Below are positions 6,836 to 11,674 of a stretch of 11,674 nucleotides of DNA, one piece after another. The stretch is from Oscillospiraceae bacterium. GTDB taxonomy: Bacteria > Bacillota > Clostridia > Oscillospirales > Acutalibacteraceae. A program made the position numbers and the translations under genes. Under the pieces are notes generated by a model. It did not search any database. It worked only from the letters and a program-made list of their open reading frames with translations, and was not told where the DNA came from. How positions within the stretch are numbered: position 1 is the first letter of the stretch; every line of letters starts with the position of its first letter. Location: assembly GCA_031270785.1 (NCBI GenBank), contig JAISWM010000036.1, positions 1 through 11,674 of the forward strand, written 5' to 3'.

Positions 6836-6863
6836 ATTATATATAATATATTTAAGTTGTCAA
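6836..6863 (-). promoter_or_regulatory. Consensus sigma-A promoter for the minus-strand precursor gene
   Basis: Read on the minus strand, TTGACA (6858-6863) and TATAAT (6836-6841) are separated by 16 bases, which is full consensus at both hexamers. The ribosome binding site follows about 22 bases downstream. A 15-base palindrome, cttaaaaattttaag (6811-6825), lies between promoter and site. A 7-bp inverted pair, GCACGAT (6825-6831) and ATCGTGC (6889-6895), brackets the promoter. Either could bind a regulator. Confidence 0.75.
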
Positions 6864-7227
6864 GCGAATTTTTGGTTTTTTTGTGCAAATCGTGCCCAAT
6901 TTAATAAAAAATCAGTTTATATACGGCGTTTTTATTATCATTATTCAATAAAATTCCAAAAATTCGTTGCTTTATCGTTTATCCCCCACGGGGTCCATAC
7001 CAGTGAAAAATTTTCAGCAAAATTTGAATTTTTTAAAGCGTGGCGGCTATAAAGAACTTTTTATGCCCAGGTTGATTTTCCACCGCCTGTGTAGCGGGGA
7101 GAGGAGTAGTAAAAAACCAAGCATTTTTTAAGGGCATTAGCTATAAAAGATCTTTACTATCACATGGCTTTTTCCAAAAGAAATATCTATATGAAATTTA
7201 AGGGTTTAAATTTCCCGCTTTAAATGG
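6864..7227. other. Non-coding stretch, worn direct repeat, no gene seen
   Basis: No ORF with a ribosome binding site and no RNA gene is recognised. Two related segments, ttttttaaagcg with ggctataaagaac (7029-7072) and ttttttaaggg with agctataaaagatc (7124-7166), look like a diverged direct repeat. Between them ccaccgcctgtgtagcgggg (7080-7099) is a degenerate relative of the GC-rich core. Confidence 0.45.
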
Positions 7228-7310
7228 TACAATAGACCTGTTCGTAAATCTCACAGAGCGCAAACTATCGAAAAATGCATCACTTAAAAAATGGCTTTGC
7301 ATCAAAACCT
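7228..7310 (+). repeat. Module D, copy 1, upstream of serS
   Basis: These 83 bp match 8836-8918 at 78 positions; all five differences are transitions. It begins with an extended -10-like motif, TGG-TACAAT (7225-7233), and runs through agacctg, taaatctcacagagcgc and aaaaatgcatcacttaaaa to ggctttgca. A family A element follows at 7312. It could be a small transcript with its own promoter, or one end of a larger mobile element, because an inverted partial copy lies at 7451-7484. Confidence 0.75.
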
Positions 7311-7311
7311 C

Positions 7312-7404
7312 GGTAGTGGGTCAAATTAATTGATAATATCTTTTCCCCCCCCCGCCTATGGCGGGGGAAAAAGAAAGGATTTCAACTGTTTTATGGCGCG
7401 ACCC
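7312..7404 (+). repeat. Full-length family A element nested in module D
   Basis: It starts GGTAGTGGGTCAAATTAATT, has a well-kept core (CCCCCGCC-TAT-GGCGGGGG, about 7347-7367) and ends GGATTTCAACTGTTTTATGG plus CGCGACCC. The flanks AAAACCTC (7304-7311) and AAAATCTC (7405-7412) match at 7 of 8 positions, consistent with an 8-bp target duplication in DNA belonging to module D. Confidence 0.75.
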
Positions 7405-7450
7405 AAAATCTCCCGGGAAGTATTTTTATACGCCGTCGTCGATTTTGATT

Positions 7451-7484
7451 GCAATCTGTAAAATTTACGGACAGGTCTTATATA
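7451..7484 (-). repeat. Inverted partial copy of module D at the serS 5' side
   Basis: Read on the minus strand, tatataagacctgtccgtaa and the following bases match the first 34 bases of module D copy 2 at 28 positions. With copy 1 it forms inverted ends of a segment running from 7228 to 7484. Its outer edge holds the TATAAT (7481-7486, plus strand) nearest to serS. Confidence 0.65.
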
Positions 7485-7486
7485 AT
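7481..7486 (+). promoter_or_regulatory. Possible -10 box for serS
   Basis: TATAAT lies only 15 bases before the serS ATG (7501). No good -35 is found at the usual spacing. If used, the transcript would start about 7-9 bases before the ATG, giving an almost leaderless mRNA. GGGAG at 7496-7500 abuts the ATG and is too close to act normally. No T-box leader, common for clostridial aminoacyl-tRNA synthetase genes, was found upstream. Confidence 0.3.
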
Positions 7487-7500
7487 TTATTTGTTGGGAG

Positions 7501-8781
7501 ATGATTGTAATAATAGACATAAAAGAAATACGCCAAAATATCAATCAAGTAAAAAGAAGGTTAAAAGGTAGGAATGGCGATTTTGACTCGAAATTAGATG
7601 AACTTGAGCAAATAGATATAAAACGAAGAAAACTGATAAACGAAGCAGGGGACATGAAAGCGGAGCAAAATACCGCAAGTAAAAGCATCCCCATACTTAA
7701 AAAAGAAAAAAAAGACATATCAGAAATAATGGCAAAAATGAAAACGATTTCTGAAGATATATCAAAGCTTGATTCAGAGATTGCCGACATAGAAAAACAT
7801 CAGCTTGAAATACTGCTTTCCATCCCCAACATACCTCACGAAAGCGTGCCGATAGGAAAAGACGATACTGACAATGTAGAAATAAGGAGATGGGGAGAAC
7901 CTAAAAAAGCGGATTTTGAAATTAAACCTCACTGGGAAATAGGTAAAGACTTAGATATATTAGACTTTGAAAGAGCAGCGAAAATTACGGGGTCTCGTTT
8001 TTGTTTTTCCAAAAATTTAGGAGCTAAACTTGAAAGAGCAATAATAAGCTTTTTCTTGGATACACATTCACAAAATGGGTATTCTGAGCTGTTTCCGCCG
8101 TTTATAGTAAATCGCGCTTCTATGACGGGAACCGGGCAACTGCCGAAATTTGAAGAGGATATGTTTAAATTAGAAAATACGAATTATTTTATGATACCAA
8201 CCGCAGAAGTACCGGTAACAAATATGTACCGAAATGAAATATTAGATGAAGACAGGCTGCCTTTAAAACACTGCGCGTATTCAGCGTGTTTCAGAGCGGA
8301 AGCCGGATCTGCCGGCCGTGATACCAGAGGGCTTATACGTATGCATCAATTCAATAAAGTAGAGCTTGTAAAATTCTGTAAACCGGAAAATTCTTACAAG
8401 GAACTCGAAACGCTGACTAACGACGCGGAAAGAGTCCTTAAATTGCTTGAACTCCCTTACAGAGTAGTATGCCTATCTACCGGGGATTTAAGCTTTTCAT
8501 CAGCTAAAACTTATGATATAGAAGTTTGGATGCCGTCGTATGGAAGATATGTGGAAATATCGTCGTGTTCAAATTTTGAATCTTATCAAGCGAACAGAAT
8601 GTCAGTTAGGTATAAAAACAGCGCAAAAGATAAAACACAGCTGGTACACACGTTAAACGGATCGGGCGTAGCTGTAGGAAGAACGGTAGCCGCAATTCTT
8701 GAAAACTATCAAACAAAAGAAGGGCGTGTAGTTATCCCGGAAGTACTTAGGAAGTACATGAATGATGTTAATATTATATAG
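7501..8781 (+). CDS. serS: Serine--tRNA ligase (seryl-tRNA synthetase)
   Basis: SerRS activates serine with ATP and charges tRNA-Ser (and tRNA-Sec where present); it is a cytoplasmic class II synthetase dimer. The 426 residues match the bacterial family. The N-terminal antiparallel coiled-coil arm (about 28-105, rich in K and E) contacts the long variable arm of tRNA-Ser. The catalytic domain shows motif 1 around LERAII...GYSELFPPF (177-201), the serine-site TAEVPVTN (234-241), motif 2 CFRAEAGSAGRDTRGLIRMH (263-282) and motif 3 with the ATP-site Arg in GSGVAVGRTVAAILENYQ (387-404). ATG at 7501 is the only standard start in the frame, and the conserved sequence (IDIKEIRQN) begins four codons later. 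Family members usually start one to three residues before that. The gene looks functional and is bracketed by module D copies. Confidence 0.96.
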   Translation: MIVIIDIKEIRQNINQVKRRLKGRNGDFDSKLDELEQIDIKRRKLINEAGDMKAEQNTASKSIPILKKEKKDISEIMAKMKTISEDISKLDSEIADIEKHQLEILLSIPNIPHESVPIGKDDTDNVEIRRWGEPKKADFEIKPHWEIGKDLDILDFERAAKITGSRFCFSKNLGAKLERAIISFFLDTHSQNGYSELFPPFIVNRASMTGTGQLPKFEEDMFKLENTNYFMIPTAEVPVTNMYRNEILDEDRLPLKHCAYSACFRAEAGSAGRDTRGLIRMHQFNKVELVKFCKPENSYKELETLTNDAERVLKLLELPYRVVCLSTGDLSFSSAKTYDIEVWMPSYGRYVEISSCSNFESYQANRMSVRYKNSAKDKTQLVHTLNGSGVAVGRTVAAILENYQTKEGRVVIPEVLRKYMNDVNII

Positions 8782-8835
8782 CAATTTAATCTCTTCGGGT
8801 TAATTCCCTACCCTTCAGGGCGAGTAAAAATGTGA

Positions 8836-8918
8836 TATAATAGACCTGTCCGTAAATCTCACAGAGCGCAAATTATCGAAAAATGCATCACTTAAAAAAT
8901 GGCTTTGCACCAAAATCT
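8836..8918 (+). repeat. Module D, copy 2, downstream of serS
   Basis: This is the better candidate promoter copy: TGA-TATAAT (8833-8841) is a perfect extended -10. The following 77 bases are nearly identical to copy 1. Complementary GCAAA (8872-8876) and TTTGC could close a stem over the middle of the module. Like copy 1 it is followed at once by a family A left arm (GGTTGTGGTCC at 8919), so D and A were probably already joined when the segment was duplicated. Confidence 0.75.
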
Positions 8919-9014
8919 GGTTGTGGTCCAAATTAATTGATAATATCTTTCCCCCCCAGCCGAAGACGAGGTAGAAGAACAAAAATGGCACTGTTTTAAA
9001 AAAATTTTACTATA
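8919..9014 (+). repeat. Hybrid element: family A left arm joined to family C right arm
   Basis: The left arm GGTTGTGGTCCAAATTAATT and gataatatc belong to family A. After a degenerate core (cccccccagccgaagacgag, about 8951-8970) the right arm gaacaaaaatggcactgttt and ttttactata belongs to family C. The switch falls in the core. Confidence 0.75.
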
Positions 9015-9843
9015 ACTCTATTGCAAGTCTGCAGGAAAAGAATGCATAGCGAAAACCATTTAGAAATATGATATTATTTACGTTTTTCCCCCCGCCGAAG
9101 GCGGGGGGGAGAACAAAAAGGTTACTGCTTTTAAAAAGTTTTTACTATAACTTTATTGCAAGTCTGCAGGAAAAGAATGCATAGCGAAAACCATTTAGAA
9201 ATATGATATTATTTACGTTTTCCCCCCAGCCGAAGGCATGGGTAAAGAACAAAAAGGTTACTTCTTTTAAAAAATTTTTACTATAACTCTATTGCAAGTC
9301 TGCAGAAAAAGAATGCATAGCGAAAACCATTTAGAAACATGGTATTATTTACGTTTTTCCCCCGCCGAAGGCGTGGGAAAAACAAAAATGTCACTGTTTT
9401 AAAAAAATTTTACTATAACTTTATTGCAAGTCTGCAGGAAAAGAATGCATAGCGAAAACCATTTAGAAATATGATATTATTTACGTTTTCCCCCCAGCCG
9501 AAGGCAAGGGTAAAGAACAAAAAGGTTACTGCTTTTAAAAAGTTTTTACTATAACTTTATTGCAAGTCTGCAGGAAAAGAATGCATAGCGAAAACCATTT
9601 AGGAATATGATATTATTCATGTTTCTTTCCCCCCCCGCCTATGGCGGTGGAAGAACAAAAAGGTTACTGCTTTTAAAAAGTTTTTACTATAACTCTATTG
9701 CAAGTCTGCAGGAAAAGAATGCATAGCGAAAACCATTTAGAAACATGGTATTATTTACGTTTTCCCCCAGCCGAAGACGAGGCAGAAGAACAAAAATGGC
9801 ACTGTTTTAAAAAGTTTTTACTATAACTTTATTGCAAGTCTGC
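9015..9843 (+). repeat. Family C tandem array upstream of guaB
   Basis: The anchor gcaagtctgc starts at 9023, 9158, 9294, 9426, 9562, 9700 and 9834, giving six units of 132-138 bp and a final partial one. A unit holds attgcaagtctgcagg, aaaagaatgcatagcg, the C left arm aaaaccatttagaaatatg and atattatttacg, a GC core (for example CCCCCCGCC-GAA-GGCGGGGGG, about 9088-9108), and the C right arm gaacaaaaaggttactgc to ttttactata. The last anchor runs into ctaataaataatgcac, the probable original guaB upstream DNA. As in the mnmG-rsmG array, an element and adjoining host DNA seem to have been amplified together. Confidence 0.88.
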
Positions 9844-9900
9844 TAATAAATAATGCACAAATGAGTATACTTTTTTTAGTAAAACAACTATAAAAAATTA

Positions 9901-9906
9901 AGGGAG
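9901..9906 (+). promoter_or_regulatory. guaB ribosome binding site, unusually far from the ATG
   Basis: AGGGAG is 14 bases before ATG at 9921. Ideal spacing is 5-10 bases, and the intervening bases (aaaaaattataata) hold no other standard in-frame start. The site is plausible but probably weak. No clear -35/-10 pair is visible in 9844-9900. Confidence 0.5.
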
Positions 9907-9920
9907 AAAAAATTATAATA

Positions 9921-11405
9921 ATGGATGAGAACGTAAAATTTGGTAAAGACGGGATTACTTTTGACGATGTGCTTTTAGTGCCGGGAGAATCTTTTGTTGA
10001 ACCTAAAGAAGTAAATTTAGCAACGAAGCTCACTTGTGGCATAAGTTTAAACATCCCCATCATGACCGCAGCCATGGATACCGTAACAGAGTCAAAAATG
10101 GCTATTGCAATAGCAAGGGAAGGGGGGATTGGAGTAATACATAAAAACATGCCGATAGAAAAGCAAGCTGAGGAAGTAGACAAAGTGAAAAGATCTGAAA
10201 ACGGTGTTATTTCAAGGCCTTTTTTTCTTTCCCCCGAGAGCACTATACATGAAGTGGTATCTTTAATGGCCAAATATAAAATATCGGGTGTAGCGGTGTG
10301 CCAGGGCGAGACTCTCGTAGGAATTATAACAAATCGTGATTTAAGATACATGGACGTAATAGATTATTCGCAGAAAATCAAAGATGTAATGACCAAAGAA
10401 AATCTCGTCACGGCTCCTGTTGGGACGTCGATGAGAGAGGCAAAAGAAATTCTGAGAAAATATAGAATAGAAAAACTGCCCTTGGTAGATGAAAATCAAA
10501 AACTAAAGGGGCTTATCACAATAAAAGATATTGAAAAATCTGTAAGATACCCCATTGCTTCAAAAGATAAAGAAGGAAGATTAATGTGTGCGGCGGCTGT
10601 TGGAGCTACTGAGGACATAGTTGACAGAGCCGAAGCGTTAGCGGCGTCGCATGTTGATGTGTTAGTGCTTGATTCAGCACATGGGCACAGCATAAACGTA
10701 ATAAATAGTGCCAAAAAGGTAAAAAAAGCATTCCCGCACATGCCGTTAATAGTTGGGAATATAGCAACCGAAGAAGCTGCGCAAGCCCTAATAGATGCGG
10801 GGGCAGACTGCTTAAAGGTCGGAATAGGGCCGGGGTCTATTTGCACAACAAGGATAATAGCGGGAATAGGCGTACCGCAGATTACCGCTGTTTATGACGT
10901 GGCTAAAGTAGCTAAAAAACACAGAGTGTGTGTTGTATCTGATGGAGGAATAAAATATTCCGGGGATATAGTAAAAGCGCTTGCTGCCGGAGCGGACGTG
11001 GTAATGGTGGGATCTTTAGTAGCGGGGTGCGAAGAATCTCCGGGTGAAAATGAAATATATCAGGGCAGACAATTTAAAACGTACCGTGGAATGGGAAGTT
11101 TAGCAGCCATGGGAAAAGGAAGTACAGATAGATATTTTCAAAATAATTCTAAAAAATTAGTTCCGGAAGGCGTAGAAGGAAGAGTAGCGTACAAAGGATT
11201 ACTGACAGACACGATTTATCAATTAATCGGTGGAATCAGAGCCGGAATGGGCTATACCGGCTGTGAGACAATCCCGGAGCTTTACGAAAAAACAAAATTT
11301 GTAAAAATAACAGGCGCCGGGCTTAGGGAAAGCCACCCGCATGACATACAAATAACAAAAGAATCTCCCAATTACTCTTTTGCCGCCCCAAAAATCGTTT
11401 TGTAG
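9921..11405 (+). CDS. guaB: Inosine-5'-monophosphate dehydrogenase
   Basis: IMP dehydrogenase oxidises IMP to XMP with NAD+, the committed step of guanine nucleotide synthesis, as a cytoplasmic tetramer. The 494 residues are full length. The start GITFDDVLLVPGES (11-24) is typical. A barrel domain is interrupted by a CBS-domain pair (about 93-210). The barrel continues with VLDSAHGHS (249-257), the catalytic loop GIGPGSICTT with nucleophile Cys308, DGGI (341-344), YRGMGSLAAM (388-397) and the mobile flap STDRYFQ containing the Arg404-Tyr405 pair. Tandem in-frame stops TAG TAA (11403-11408) end the gene. It seems to be transcribed alone, with about 830 bp of repeats upstream. No guanine riboswitch is visible before it. 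Confidence 0.97.
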   Translation: MDENVKFGKDGITFDDVLLVPGESFVEPKEVNLATKLTCGISLNIPIMTAAMDTVTESKMAIAIAREGGIGVIHKNMPIEKQAEEVDKVKRSENGVISRPFFLSPESTIHEVVSLMAKYKISGVAVCQGETLVGIITNRDLRYMDVIDYSQKIKDVMTKENLVTAPVGTSMREAKEILRKYRIEKLPLVDENQKLKGLITIKDIEKSVRYPIASKDKEGRLMCAAAVGATEDIVDRAEALAASHVDVLVLDSAHGHSINVINSAKKVKKAFPHMPLIVGNIATEEAAQALIDAGADCLKVGIGPGSICTTRIIAGIGVPQITAVYDVAKVAKKHRVCVVSDGGIKYSGDIVKALAAGADVVMVGSLVAGCEESPGENEIYQGRQFKTYRGMGSLAAMGKGSTDRYFQNNSKKLVPEGVEGRVAYKGLLTDTIYQLIGGIRAGMGYTGCETIPELYEKTKFVKITGAGLRESHPHDIQITKESPNYSFAAPKIVL

Positions 11406-11412
11406 TAAGAGC

Positions 11413-11480
11413 CAATTATAGCTGCTGCATTTGAAAAAAGTAAATTTGTTCGCACGGTCTTTCCCCTGCGTCGGCGGGAG
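11413..11480 (+). repeat. Single family B left arm with core
   Basis: ttatagctgctgcatttg, aaaaaagtaaatttgttcg and cggtctttcccc match the start of the units at 5847-6262, ending in a core variant (cccctgcgtcggcggg, about 11463-11478). It begins 8 bases after the guaB stop. Confidence 0.7.
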
Positions 11481-11488
11481 GTGATCTA

Positions 11489-11562
11489 AAATTAGTTGAT
11501 AATATCTTCCCCCCCCGCCATAGGCGGGGGAGAAAGATATTATCAATTAATTTGACCCACAA
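11489..11562. repeat. Near-perfect palindrome: two family A left arms around a GC core
   Basis: The arms 11489-11519 and 11523-11553 are inverted copies matching at 28 of 31 positions, with ATA as the three-base centre. Both outer parts are the A left arm (aaattagttgataatatc), and the right side ends in the element terminus gacccacaacc. The other A copies pair a left arm with a different right arm. As a hairpin it could terminate transcription after guaB, but no separate U-run follows. Confidence 0.8.
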
Positions 11563-11674
11563 CCTACTTTCGAGCAGGAACGCGAAATACAACGAATAAT
11601 AATTGACAAAACACCTGAACAACTGCGTTTCAAGGAGTGTATGTGGACACGAAGCAACATACGCAGCTTAATTC
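11563..11674 (+). pseudogene. 5'-truncated IS630-type transposase fragment (continues past window)
   Basis: The open frame reads PTFEQEREIQRIIIDKTPEQ, then LRF-KECMWTRSNIRSLI, up to the window end. This matches the stretch after the N-terminal helix-turn-helix in IS630-family transposases, where forms like LTxEQExEIQ, IIDKTPDQLK and ALWTRxAVxELI are usual. The roughly 60 residues of the helix-turn-helix that should precede it are absent: upstream is the repeat palindrome, and the in-frame TAA at 11548-11550 closes the frame. The gene therefore lacks its start and is probably inactive. Whether its 3' part is complete cannot be seen. Confidence 0.72.

Noticed and set aside
6864..7500. T-box leader or tRNA gene upstream of serS
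   Set aside because: No T-box consensus, terminator/antiterminator pair or tRNA T-arm (GTTCRANYC) with matching acceptor stem was found.
8783..8830. Rho-independent terminator after serS
   Set aside because: The CCC-TTCA-GGG stem (8811-8820) is very short and no T-run follows it.
9015..9843. CRISPR array
   Set aside because: The units are 132-138 bp and nearly identical throughout; there are no short repeats alternating with unique spacers and no cas genes.
1..11674. TGA reassigned to tryptophan
   Set aside because: All Trp codons checked in the genes are TGG, and no reading frame needs TGA read-through.

Overview
The window looks like AT-rich chromosomal DNA of a Firmicutes/Clostridia-type bacterium. 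MnmE, MnmG, RsmG, SerRS and IMP dehydrogenase all read as clostridial forms, their genes share A/T-rich codon use, and the usual Shine-Dalgarno sequences can be found before most of them. Intergenic DNA is unusually abundant and repeat-filled. This fits a genome with relaxed selection on spacers, possibly host-associated; that is inference, and no species is claimed.

Layout. 1-442: the end of one small hydrophobic protein gene and a complete paralogue-like 75-aa gene. 442-1061: repeats. 1062-5851: mnmE, mnmG and rsmG in the classic order (tRNA U34 modification and 16S rRNA methylation), with repeat blocks wedged between the genes. 5847-6262: a tandem repeat array. 6366-6797 (minus): a 143-aa protein built like a double-glycine, Nif11-like peptide precursor, with a near-consensus promoter. 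6864-7500: non-coding DNA with a composite repeat. 7501-8781: serS. 8782-9920: a large repeat array. 9921-11405: guaB. 11406-11562: more repeats, one an almost perfect palindrome. 11563 to the end: a 5'-truncated piece of an IS630-type transposase gene.

The most interesting content is the intergenic repeat system. More than twenty copies of a short GC-rich palindrome (C-run, GCC, three variable bases, GGC, G-run) sit in AT-rich arms. At least three arm families (called A, B and C here) are joined at that core in different combinations: A/A, A-left/C-right, A-left/A-left, C/C and B/A. The A family behaves like a ~90-bp miniature inverted-repeat element. At least two copies appear to have 8-9 bp target duplications that include a gene's TAG stop codon, so insertion leaves the protein unchanged. 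Between mnmG and rsmG the element was amplified six times together with ~20 bp of host DNA holding the mnmG stop and the rsmG ribosome binding site. A similar array of ~135-bp units fills the guaB upstream region. A further 83-bp module (D) precedes and follows serS.

The five housekeeping genes are intact and ordinary. Nothing in the window shows a new enzymatic pathway. The novel candidates are the modular repeat family and the small hydrophobic/precursor-like peptides.
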